Shown here: one piece after another, positions 13,101-25,200 of the stretch
Layout: every line of letters begins with the position of its first letter
Position numbering within the stretch: position 1 is the stretch's first letter
NCBI GenBank assembly: GCA_910591455.2
Contig: OU342816.1
Coordinates: 6,363,576 to 6,427,575, forward strand
Source of the DNA: Pholis gunnellus
Lineage: Eukaryota; Chordata; Actinopteri; Perciformes; Pholidae
Direction: 5' to 3'
Length of the DNA stretch: 64,000 nucleotides
The notes under the pieces: generated by a model
The model's input: only the letters and a program-made list of their open reading frames with translations
What the model was told of the DNA's origin: nothing
Databases searched by the model: none
Translations under genes and position numbers: made by a program

Positions 13101-16100
13101 ATGTCAAAATCTTAATCAATACTCTTTATTGTACATTTGCAACACGGTCAGTCAGAACACTGAATTTCTAAATGTAGCAAAACAAAAGGCCAATATAAAC
13201 GAATTTAACTTCATATAAAAATCACACATCTGACTTGAAGAATTGGTGGATGTTGAAAAATAATTAAAATGTCCCCAAACCTTGCTGGTGTGTTGTAGGG
13301 CTTTGTGTTTATTTCTAACTAATTTGAACTAAAACAGGTCTTAACAAAACTGATTTTAGGTTTAGAAACGTTTAACCAAACAGGGAGTTGTGACGTGAAA
13401 CGTCCTTTAAATTAAATGACAAATGAACAGATTTAAAGCAAATACTTTTTGCCAACATACTCGTATATTTGTGTTTCGTGAGGATGTTCTATAGAAAGTA
13501 GCACGACAAAAAGCTTGTCTCATTTAAAACGGTAAAGAAGGAAAACTACATAGTAAGCAATCATTCATGTGATAAATACGTTAATTTGGGATTCATTTTT
13601 TTGACAAATACTTGAAAAACTTCTGCGAATATTAATACAGGCAGCATTTTGGTCATCTGAGCTTTGAATACTGGAGTAGATGATGCACATAAATACTATT
13701 TATTCTTTGACTAATTTAATAAAATCATGCATTTTTTTAAAACCAGAAAGATGCAGCGACTCTGACATAAGGCATACACTGGAAATGAGAAAATAATACT
13801 GTGACGGTGAAGATGAAATACACTTCATACCTCATCAGTTCCCCCACAGTTCGCTTTTCTCTTCCTCCCGGGCTGCGAGGGGATGAGTCGCCGGGCAGTG
13901 CCGTTCTGTCATTACAAAGAAAAAAGAGAAGTTACACATTATTCAGTGAAGAAATACTCAAACCTTTAAGAATCCAAGACCGTTTTCTTTACCGTTGTGA
14001 GCGAGGAGATGGGCTCGTGGTCTTCGCGGGACTTAAACGTGTTGGGCTCCCTCACAGCGGGGAAAACAGAGGCCTGAGAGGCTTCAGTGGAACTTGGCAG
14101 GGAGGGCACGGCGGTGGCCGGGGGTACCTGAGTCGCCAACGGGACGGCCTCTACTTTTCTCTTCTGCAGCAAAACAAACGGCGTTAAAACGGGAACACGG
14201 ACCAAACACTTCAACCGATCAGAATCTTTGTTTCCAAACAAGAGCTTTTGATTCCAGTCAGACCAGAGGCCTTTTATGTCAGGTTTTATGTCATGAAGCA
14301 GTGCCCTCTTAATATTATCTGCAGTCTGTTCACTGATGTGAGCTCATATCAGCATGTCACATTAAGCAGATTTTACGTAGGTATTAAGACGCAACAGACA
14401 CAGATCAGCTGCAACTCTACTAAAACTAAAAATGTGTTTAAACTACCTGCATCAACAACTTCCCACTTTTTCATTGTTGTGCGATTTATTTTGTTAGCTG
14501 CTTTAGCACATGTGATTTAATATATTTCATCACACATCCGTAGATACTGGAAGCTCATAGAACATCTTCAGCACAACATGAACGGATACAACGTAAACAG
14601 AGAATACCAGCTTACCTTGAAAGATTTGAAGTTGAAATGTGGCTTGACGAGTCCAGTGCATACACCCGACAAACATTTGGAGACACCGTGTGTTAGACCA
14701 CTTCCTGACGTGATCTGCACGACCGGATCAGCATCTTCCTTTTTTATGTCATGGTTGTTTATTTCTGTATTCCCGTGCAGTTCGGCATGACCCGATAGCT
14801 GTATGAGCAGACAAGAGGCATGTTAACACCGGGCTCACACCAAGGTCTCCGTCATTTCTACAACGTGTAAAGTCAAGCTGTACCGGCGTGGGGAGGGTTT
14901 TGCCTCTGGAAGGCGCTGTGGCAGACTGTGCGTTGAGATCTAGACTCTTCCTCTGAATGGAAGAGAAAGGAAGCGGTTAACTGACATTCATATGAAGCCT
15001 TAAGAGTAAAACTCAGGGGTCTAATGCACACACACACAATGTAGCTAGCGTCTTCCATAATAACCGCACTGAAAATGAACAGTTCTGTGGCGATCTAAAT
15101 CAAATCTGAAGATGTATGAAAACAACAATGTAGACCGAAAACTTTCTTAAAATGGAGAGTCGTCTATATCACACACACACGCTATTATCGTTTTGCTAAA
15201 ATGTTCCTTCAGTGTCGACGCTGGGTTGAATATGAACATTGATCGTATAATCATGTGCGTATAATCGTGTTTTAGGTCGTTAGCTAAGAGACCACGTAAA
15301 CTTGTTACGACCTACACTATAAAGCTCATGACATTCACTTAGCAATATTCTTAACACAGTAATTTGGATTGACATCATCATTCACTTTTATATTCTGTGG
15401 GTATCTTGAAGCGATACAAAGGGGCTAACTAGTCTGAACCATGACTTATCTTATTCCATTAACAGAAATAGCGTCCACTGGCTTACCTTGAAGCCACCTT
15501 TTAAAATGACTCGATCGCTGTTGCAGTTATCAAACCGCTGGGATGTCAACGGCTCATATTGTGTAACTCCTGTCTTCACAACGGTAACGTGATACCAAAC
15601 CTTGGTGTATTGTTGGGCATGATACATTAAAGAAATAAACATCTGGTGGCGTAGCATCCACTTACCACGTCTCTCTCTGGAGAACTGGGACGGGAGCCTG
15701 GAAGACCATTCTTGGTTGGTGTTTTAGCTTCTTTCTTAGGGAACTGGAGCTTCTTCATGTCCAGCCTGTCCCCCGTGACCCACTCGTCCAGCCGCTTGTT
15801 GACTTTTAACACAAGCAGTTTGACAAAAACAAAAAGACACATGCTGTGATGTTTCTGTGTTGTGCAATTCAGTCCGTAAAGCTGCAGTTAAAATGTCAAA
15901 TAAAAACAACATGCAACACAAACTATACTCACAGTCGATATAGTGAACATAGTAAAGCTTTCTCGAAGACACTTCCTTCACACTTAGGATTTCAGCCAAT
16001 GCTGGAAGAAAAGCAGAAAACTCACATTAAAACTTGCAATGACCTGTACTCAAATCACATAAACTATTGTCATGGACATCCATGAAACAGCTGCTTGAAC

Positions 16101-17368
16101 ATAAAAGATATAAAACCTCTTGACAACAATCATTGTGGGTAAAAGGATTCGTGTAGATTTCATTAAACTAGAGCAGCAAGTAGTACGGAAAGACGTGTAA
16201 TGTATCAAAAATATGCCAAATGTTTTTTTGTTTTCATCTTCTCAACTGTGACGACTGCTTTTATGCTTTACATTAAGTGTCTTTTGGGTTTAATAATGTT
16301 GTTCAGCGACAACAGTAACTAAAATACTTCTGAGAATATAAGTGGCCATTTTTCATAACATCCTGACATTCAATGAATAATGACAAAATCATAACAAAAA
16401 TAAAAATGAGCCGTCTCCCTTGCTGCAAGATAAATCTACGGTGTCACGAGATACTAACAAAAAGTATACAAATACTACACAAATTATGTTTCACCTCTTG
16501 AGACCTCTATTATAAATTAATTTAAATTAAAAAAGCTCTAAAGATACGAACATCTCCCAACTCACTGCTCATAAATACACACATGCAACCTGTGACAACG
16601 AGTAGCGAACAGTTATTGCTTTCATTTAAAATATCAATATCAAGCAAGACATTTATGAACCACTGCACAAAACCCACTTGGACATGGGGATGTCAGAGTA
16701 GTAAAGCTGCCACAATGGCCCACGTGAAGCTTCACAATACCAAGTGTCACTGAGATGTCGGACTGATTTGGCTAATTTTGTTGTGGCTCTTACTTTTCTC
16801 ATCAGACCTGTCAAAACTAGTAACGAGCGGACTACTTTGGCCCATAAACATGGCCCTTAAAAGTGATTAAATCTTCATTCAGGCAACCAACTGTTCGACC
16901 TGAGCAGTTGGTTTCAGATTTGTAAACAACAGCGTGATGTCAGATAGATTTTGCCCAAGCTTCCCCCAAAAAACGTCTTTTAATAAAGAAAACAACAAGA
17001 GTTAGCTAGGTAATTAAATGTTGGATGTAGGAGTGGTATTAGCCAGCATTCAAATTAAATGCATTCACACTGTACAGCCCTGTCAGTGTGGTGTTTACAG
17101 TGCTTTCACTGGAGGCCGAGGCGTCTGATAACAACAGCTGAGGTTCGCTAGTTAGCATTAGCTAGCTTAGCACTGGAAAAAACAACCGGACAATACTTAC
17201 GCCATTCGTCCTCGTGTTCTTGGTTTTTACGAAGAACGGGGAGGCGACAGCCCTCAACGATCTCGACCTGTCGAAAAGAATACGTCAATTTGCATCCCGA
17301 AAGTGGTCAATGTCTCTAAAATAAAATGATATCTCTTGAAAACCTACCGATGATGCGTTGTCCGCCAT
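10188..17368 (-). CDS. kat5: Histone acetyltransferase KAT5 (Tip60), frame broken in one exon
   Basis: MYST-family lysine acetyltransferase, the catalytic subunit of the NuA4/TIP60 complex. It acetylates histones H4/H2A and ATM in the nucleus. Coding exons, 5' to 3': 17368-17348, 17267-17201, 16001-15933, 15802-15666, 14952-14884, 14163-13993, 13905-13831, 12513-12451, 12222-11974, 11884-11795, 11700-11560, 11441-11348, 11246-11087, 10891-10808, 10322-10188; all junctions are GT-AG. The model gives about 540 residues (human 513). Visible parts: start MADNASSVEIVEGCRLPVLR; chromo-barrel with YYVHYIDF and NKRLDEWV; C2HC finger CEFC...CLQRH; catalytic Cys in ACILTLP; acetyl-CoA loop QRRGYG near residues 404-409; catalytic Glu in SYELS; C-terminus KDWSKRGKW. 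Oddities: exon 10891-10808 is 84 nt, whereas the flanking phases need 82, because an A run (plus-strand T5 at 10859-10863) has two extra bases. This shifts the frame in the MYST domain. A possible 183-nt extra exon lies at 14616-14798. The identity is secure. Confidence 0.96.
14616..14798 (-). CDS. kat5: Candidate in-frame cassette exon of kat5
   Basis: 183 nt, open for all 61 codons in phase 0 on both sides, so it can be included or skipped without a frame change. The upstream intron would be only 85 nt but has a branch-like GTTAAC, a pyrimidine stretch and ends CATACAG; the 3' end is followed by GTAAGC, a strong donor. Its place in the transcript, between the RKSLDL and KRKVEA exons, overlaps the region where human Tip60 has an alternatively spliced segment (absent in Tip60-beta). 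The encoded peptide (begins LSGHAELHG, ends NFKSFK) is polar and has no domain I recognise. This is inference from splice signals and phase. Confidence 0.5.
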
Positions 17369-20300
17369 TTTCGTCATCTGTGAGAGCAGGAGCAGGGTGT
17401 TGTGGGAAAATGCCGGTCCTCAACAAAGATTAAATAAACAGCAAGATGAAGCTCCGCGAATGGATGTGAGGAGCGGAAGTCGGAAAACAAACCCGGAAGA
17501 AAATCGCAGGAGTCTTCATCGAATGGCAGGCGTGGTGCAACACCTTAATTAGGTTAGGACTACCACGACATGATTTTAAAGTGAGTGCATCGACCTGTCT
17601 CGTGGGGCTGAGGCCTTATAATGGTTACCAGTTATAACCTATTAATTCGCAGTGAACAACCAGAAGAGTGAGTGCACACATCCAAAAACTTAAATATAAC
17701 CAGGTACCAGCCTCATTTTATCGAGAAGTCGTGACATTTCACATATTCGTTCTCACACTTAGTATTGCAAAGAGACTGACTGCATCACACGTAATGAATC
17801 TGGACAGGGGTTGTCAACGTTTTGTAATGTAAGGCCCATTTCTGATTTTAAATAAATACATCTCTGGATAACATTCCCATATAAATGAGAAAAAAATAAC
17901 ATGACCATAAAATAAGGAAAATAGGCTGGCCCAGTGGCCAAGAATAGCTGACATAGGACATGCAAAAAATACTAATGTAGTCCTGCATGTTTTTAAGAAA
18001 AGGATTGTATAAACTTCTTGACAGCAGGGGTCCCTCTTGTCTACAACCTAATCAAGCAAAGAGGAACGCAAATAAACAGGCGTTGTACAGAAATTGATCC
18101 CCTACATGATTTTCATTGACACCATTAATTAGGGCTTAATATACAGCCAAATGGAGATTTAGTTATTAGTTAGACCATGATCTGAGTCTGAATAACAACC
18201 ATGGAAACATCCCTTGTTTCCTCGCCTACTCCATAGGCAACGATGAAGGCAGTCTAAAATCTAGTTCACTAACCTGACCCAATCTAGCTATGTGTCTTTT
18301 TACATGTGAGAGTGTAGAATAGTGTGATTGAGAAAATGAATTAAAATCTTGTTAAAGTCTCTTCTTTTGGCACAAGTTATGACTAAACCGCTTCACCACA
18401 TCGGATGAATCCATTATGCATATTTGCGTATAGGCACTCATTCTGCTCTATTGTGTTTACTGCTCTTGCAATCATCAGGACAATGGTGCCTTTGGGCTGT
18501 TAGATGGATATTTATGGTTCTTGATGATATTTACACCCAGCTTTCCATTTTTAAAATAATTCTTTCTCCCCTTAACATTTGTCTCATTTTCCCCACAATA
18601 ATACAGCTTACATTACAAAGTTGTTGAAAGTTAGAGGTATTTGCTTTTCGTAACAAGATGTTTTCTTATTAATTCATGGTATGAAACACTGACTAAGCAT
18701 GTTAACATGCCTCTACTTTAATGCTAAAACGAGGGTCTCCTGGCACATCTATGTGAAGAGTAAACAAAAAGACAAACAACAAATAACCATATGCATATTA
18801 ACTTAATAAATGTTGTCACAAATACATGTAAACTAACAACAGTCAGCGTTTGAGCGAATCATCTCACTGAGGGAGGGCAAAGGTTATAAATGATCTTTAT
18901 TATAATCCTTGGAACAGCGTTCAGTATACAGAACTTGCATTTTTTATGAGTTGAGAAACCATAAATTAAACTGTAAATGAAAACAAATTAAGACAAACAA
19001 AAATGAAAGAAAAAAACAATCAGTGTTAGACAGCCTTCCGTTCTATTATTCATTTTCAATCAGCCAACATAGCTTTCTGTATATTATTATTTACCATGCA
19101 TGATAGAGTGCACAGAAGTTGGTGGCTTATTATGACTAAGTGAATAGTGACATGATAAATTAAAATGTCAAAGAGAGCGAAGCATTTTTGACTTGACCAA
19201 TACGCTCGTCAACATACACAGTCACTTATAGAACACTGCTTATACGTGATTTTAGTTTCTCCAGTGGAGCCAAATCATATCTGTCAGTGATGACCACTCT
19301 GACCTGGAAGGGACACTGCAAAACAAATCTTAATTAAGAAATCAGGAAAATCCATCTAGATTTGAATCACTGCACACATTGAGGGAAACTTTTTTTTAGA
19401 GCTCTTTCTTTGGTCACAAGATTAACATTTTTTTTTTTGTACCATAGGCCTTTAAGACTTCAGGACGAGACGTTCCCAGACTGGTTAATGACTTCAACAC
19501 TGACAATTATCCCCGCTTTGTTCCAGGGTTGGAGCTGTTTCTTTTCTCTTTTTTTTACCATACAAAGTCATACCTGCAGGTCTGGTATTAACTCATGGAT
19601 TTTAATATATTTTAAGGAAGGTTAAAACATATATCTGCTGTGTTGACAGTAAAACTGACTTTATGCAATACTTCTCCCACTCTACACGTTGTTAACTTGA
19701 GAACCAATTGACGGGGTCTGACATTAAAATGGAAGTATCTGCCAGGTAGCTTTAGCTTATCTAGCACCCGTCTACAGTACATTTTTCTATTATTATTCTG
19801 CTTCTGTCCCTCCAATTAAATCCCCAAGATGTTCATCCATTAAAGTAAACACACCCACCAAATTAGTTAATGAACAGAAGCAACAAAAACACTAACTGAA
19901 ATGAAAAGATGAAAACGAGACAGACATTTCACATTGTCCTCTGTTGAAATTGGCCTGATAGAGTTAAAACACCTTTGGATGGTTATTGCACATCATAAAA
20001 CTGGTAGGAACGAAAGGACTCGTATCGAGGTCTTAATATAAAACATATGAACTGACTGATGCCACAGCAGTGGGAGGTATAACAATTAAACATCACAATG
20101 TTGACTATTGCTATTAATGACAGAATCCAAACCTCCACCTGCAGCTTTCTGTCTGAGCAGGACTCCACCTGCTGAACAGTGAAGCAGATCTACGATCACT
20201 CATCTGCTTCACAGATCCAGTTTCTTCCTAAAGAGACCGCCAATCTCTTTAGCTACACAATGATACATTTAGTTGTCTGTCTTCCAGCACATTTCACACA

Positions 20301-22240
20301 TTTCTACGGTACTTCTCACTCCCGATTCTATCTTTTTTTATCTACAGCGGTGACGCACTCGATTACAGATATTCTATAAATGTTCGGCAGAAAGCAGAGG
20401 ATTTGCATCTCCTCCATGGCAGGATATACACATTTGGATGGGGAAATAAAATCGTTATGCTTCACTCTGAAATTTTATATTTCATAAATTTCATTCCTAA
20501 TGTGAACATGCAACATTCGGTTGCTGTTTTCCCGTTATACTTTCAAGCATCACATAGATATATAAAAATAAAATGAAATATAAATAAATAAAAAAGAACA
20601 AACATTGAAAAGTGCAAATGTACATTTGTTTACAGTATAACATATTCACTGTACAATCATTGATTATATACTTATTATTTTATGCTTTATAATAAGGGTT
20701 ACTAAGTAGCATAGTTTAAGTAAGAAATATTTCATAGCAAGTCTATTGTAAAATATTTGCATTGCCCCGAAACAACGAGGACTCTTCTAAACATTGTTTG
20801 CTTGTGAGTGTTGTGTATGTCTGTGTGCACAAGACGCTGTGTGTGTGTGTGTGAGTGTATGTGTGTGTGAATGCGTGTCTGTGTGTGTGTGTGTGAACTG
20901 GCATGTAAATTGACATAAGGTGTATGTGCAAATAATGAAGCAGAGGAAACTCAAATCATTCTAGATCAGAGGCACAAAAACCGCCCAGCCAGCATTTCAA
21001 GTATCTAGCATTGTTTAGGACAACAACACATTTGTCAGACATCAGCAAAGCAGAAGAAGAAGAGAAGGAGTGAACAAAATGTTATTTCCTTTCGTAGTTT
21101 AGGGAGGAGGCAGCTAAAGAGTCATACAACCAGTGAAAACAAGCAATTCCAAGAAATGTGTCAAAAGAGCGACACCGTTTAGACTTTTTTGAACTACAGA
21201 ATAGGCTGTTGCACTTCACCTGAAACACCATTCCTACTGTGCAACAGTCCTCTGCACCAGGCTAGAAACCGCAGTCATGCTTGATTTCACAATCTGCTCC
21301 CTGTTCACTGAATGCTTCCTCTCTTACAGAGGAAACAAACGTGTTAGGAATCATAGGCCTGGTTGCAGGGCGAATCCACAGCGGTCTTTTCTATAAGACG
21401 TGACATTTTATACAAACATTTCATCCATGTCTAAACGCTCTACCACCTTCAATGGTAGGGCAGAAGGTCCTGCAAAAATGATCCACACTGCAGATGGAAA
21501 GCGAGGAAAGTCATCCACTGGCAGTCGGTTTGTTAAAGTCCTACTCCGTAAAGAAAAGACATCGTGTTCAGCGTCTAGGAAAGGATACCTGATGAGATGA
21601 TCCTACAGGGGAGTGAGAAGCCGCACAAAAGCTTTCTGACACTGAAATTTTCCACTTTTCCTGATGGAAATAAGAGGGCATCCATCTTGAAATCGTGTTC
21701 TTGTGCCATCTTCATGGGTGCTGTCCAATGACAAATCAATTATCGGGATTCTGATCCAAAGATAACCTTGGATTATCTTTTTAGGCATTGAATTGAGAAG
21801 CTACACGTTATTGGACTCTCCTGCACCGTGATGGTCATTATGGCTCCCCATAGACCCGGGGGCTAAATCAAAATTTCTCAGCTTAAAGACACATGCTTTC
21901 TGATACCAAGTTGGGTATTCTGTTTATGTATAGTGCAGATACACAATATTTTTGGAAGGTAATGCTGGGGGGGAAAATACTATTACCTGAAGGACACGTA
22001 ACAATGGGAGACAGAACAACACTTTTCCTTTTTTCTTGAATAACAAACCGTTTAAAAGAGAATATTATACTGTGCACTTTGGTAGTGCAGCACAGCTTTC
22101 TGATGATTGTGTGTGCTGGACTTGTGTTTGTTTTTGTACATATATGTAAAGTAAAGACAGAGAAAGAGAGACTATATGTTTGCTTACTATCCCACACTGC
22201 CGGGTAATGTGCAGGCGTCCAAATCCATCATCTGGACGTC
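17369..22240. other. kat5 upstream region and abcg4 3'UTR/intergenic
   Basis: Bases just right of 17368 are the kat5 5'UTR and promoter on the minus strand. From about 18880 to 22240 the sequence probably belongs to the long abcg4 3'UTR, because a reverse AATAAA lies at 18896-18901. The rest is AT-rich with a GT-rich tract near 20838-20896. No coding exon was found. Confidence 0.5.
18896..18901 (-). terminator. Candidate abcg4 poly(A) signal
   Basis: Reverse-strand AATAAA 3.3 kb past the abcg4 stop. The setting (isolated signal before a pyrimidine-rich stretch) is typical of a transcript end, but closer signals may be used. Confidence 0.35.
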
Positions 22241-25200
22241 TTAACGCTCTGACTTGACTTTGTAGCGTAGAACCAGGTAAGTAGCCAGTCTAAGGACCAG
22301 GAAGAAAACCCCCAGCGCAATGAAGTCCACGTAGAGCTTCGCATCCTGAACATCCAGCAGCTGCAGGACCTCTTCTGGCTTTTGGAACTTACACACCACG
22401 CCCGGACACTCCAGCTCCGACCGGTTCATCCCATAGATAGAGAGTATCACCCCCTCAAAGCCGTACCTGAAAGACGAAATTTTTTTACTTGTGAACCCGG
22501 CCACATTTAAAGAAAATCATTTCAGATTAAAAAAAAGACAGATAGCCTAAATAAATTTAGCAAAAGTCTAAAAATAGTGGCTGAACTCTCTTCGAAATTT
22601 GAACTACATAAACCACTGACAGTACCTGACATAGGAAACATAAGAGCTCCACTGTAGGTATTTGGGAATGGTGTCAAAATTGACAAAGAAGCCAGAGAAG
22701 AGTAGTACAGGTATGGCTGTGACTGGACCCACGAAGGTTGCTACCTGTGGAGCAAATGAGTAACATTCAAATAAAAAACTGTCTCAATTAAATACATTGT
22801 CAGAAAATACTCAGAGGAATACTTCCTAGTATTTGCACTTCTAGAACAATATTGGACTCACAATTGGACAGTTTAAGAAAAGGATCAAAGTCAATGCAGT
22901 AGAACCAGAGATATCGTCTTATTACGTATTCTTCTTTGTGGCGCCCACATTATTACCCACAATGCAACCCGACCACTCATGGCTAGTGGCAGCAAATGCA
23001 GATTCGATCCACTGCCCTCCAGCAGAAATGAGGAGCAGGCTACAGAGTTTTGCCCACTTCTTTCTAACTCCACAAAACTGTAATCAATTACTCTTACTAC
23101 TGGAGACAATGATGGCTCCTACTTCATTGAAAAGCTCATTCTCAGTGAAGTGAAGTCCTTGCACAGTGAAGGTCAAACACCCAAGGGAAGTTACAAAAGT
23201 CAAAACACATATTCTAGAGGAGGGGGATTTAAAAGTGTGCAGGTTTGCCTACCTGAAGAGACGTGGATGCAGCCCCTATAAGCAGACCCAGGGATTGGGC
23301 CACCAGCGCCGTGGATGTGGACAAGGCCATGAAGAGCAGGTAGCGAGCCGCCTCTGGAGGCTGATCAGTCATCCAGTACACTATACTACAGTACATGATT
23401 GGACAAAGCACCTGTAGAAGAGATTTTGTAGTGTCGCTAATTTGAAATATACTGTAGTCACGTCCAAACCATGATGTGCTCGATCATTTGAATATTACCT
23501 GGAATGGTATATCAGCCATGGTTTTGGCCAAATAATAGGCCTTCAGGCTGTACCAGTAGTTGAGATGTTCCCTCATAAACACGGACATCTCCAGAGGAAC
23601 TGTGGAACAGCAGCAGTGTTAAAAAAAACATTCCACTTCACCCAGAAAAACAACAGCAAATCAATGTTTCCCATCTCTACCGAGACTCGGCATCTTACAG
23701 GTTAGGATGGTGGGCATCAGGGCAGCAAACATGAGGAACAACATGGAGAAAAAGAGGAAACCAGTGTTGTTGAAGACCTTGCTGGCATCATTTCCAATGT
23801 TGAGATAAAGCAGGCCAATCAGCACTCCAATACAAATATGGGACATCACCCTGAGGTGGGTCAGCACCTTAAAACACAAAATAAACATCAACACAACTCA
23901 ACAGCCTTGATATCAGGAGTCTAACTAAACCTGTTTTTACTATAATAGGCTTTGCTATTTACAGTCTGAGTTTGAGCAGATACAGACCATAGAATAATCA
24001 TTTTACCATGTCTCTGCATATTGTTACAAAAGTTCTTTTGAAGAGGATGCAGAACTGTGTGAATGTACTGGTGGCAAAGCTGTGTTTCTCAAGTGTTCCT
24101 GTGTCCTGTGGAGAAAGACAGTGAGAACAAGGAGTTAATTATGTAAATAATATACAATTAAATACATATATTTATATATACAATATACAGTACACAGATA
24201 CAAGACAACCTTTGAAAGACGAATCATACCCTTTACTATGTCATGTTGTGAAAATAAGAATACAAATAGTCTGGTTGTTTATTTAATATGTTTTTACATC
24301 ACGTAATAAATATGATATTTAAGATCATGAATCAGAATGTATTGAAATCGTTTCTAATCTGATGCTGAAGAGGTAATTCATTTTCTCTTAACAATGTTAT
24401 AATGTCAGTATAGACAACATTTCTTTTCCCAAAAGGAATTAAACCTCTGAACACACAATGCCCCACACAATGAATGATGGCAGATATTTTGAGTGGGAGT
24501 GGAAGGTCACTTTAGTTGCAACAATATCTTGAATCACGCTATCAAAGTAGATGAAAGATTGGAGGCTTTAGTCAGAAAATGAAGAGATGGTCGTATATAA
24601 GAATGAAATACATCACAATCTCTGGTTATTAGTGTAAAGGTTACATGCTGATGATACAGAAAACACAAGATAGAAAGGGCAACAGAAAAAAAATCAATAA
24701 AGTAATAAAGTATTTTAAGGCGTAGAAGGGCCAAACTGCATCATACAGGAGTAATCGTATATCAGAGAGCTCTTGGTGGTTTACATTTAGAGTTTTAGTA
24801 TTTAGCTAATGCTCTTATCAAAGGTGACTTATGGGGCTGAGAAAGAGCGAGTGAGAGGAAGCTGAGAGAGGCTGAGGAGAAAGATCGATGGAGTGGAGGA
24901 GAGGGGGAACAGTTTGGATGATGTGTACAGGAAAAGGCTAGAATTCAACACAGTTCAGTGTGTGTTTAGTTGTGGGGTTCCTTTACTGGCTGCGACTTCT
25001 TATTTAAAACTTAATTAAGTTATTAGAGTACATCCATTATTGCTTAATGGAAGAAGTTAATCCATCAGAAATCACTGAAGGAAACTGATGAAGTCTGAAG
25101 CAATTTCCTGTCTTCCAACAATTTTTTGACATTATTAAAGTGAGACATTTTCAGCGTTCTGTGGTTAAAGGGCTTGCATTTTGTATTACTACGTGATGTG

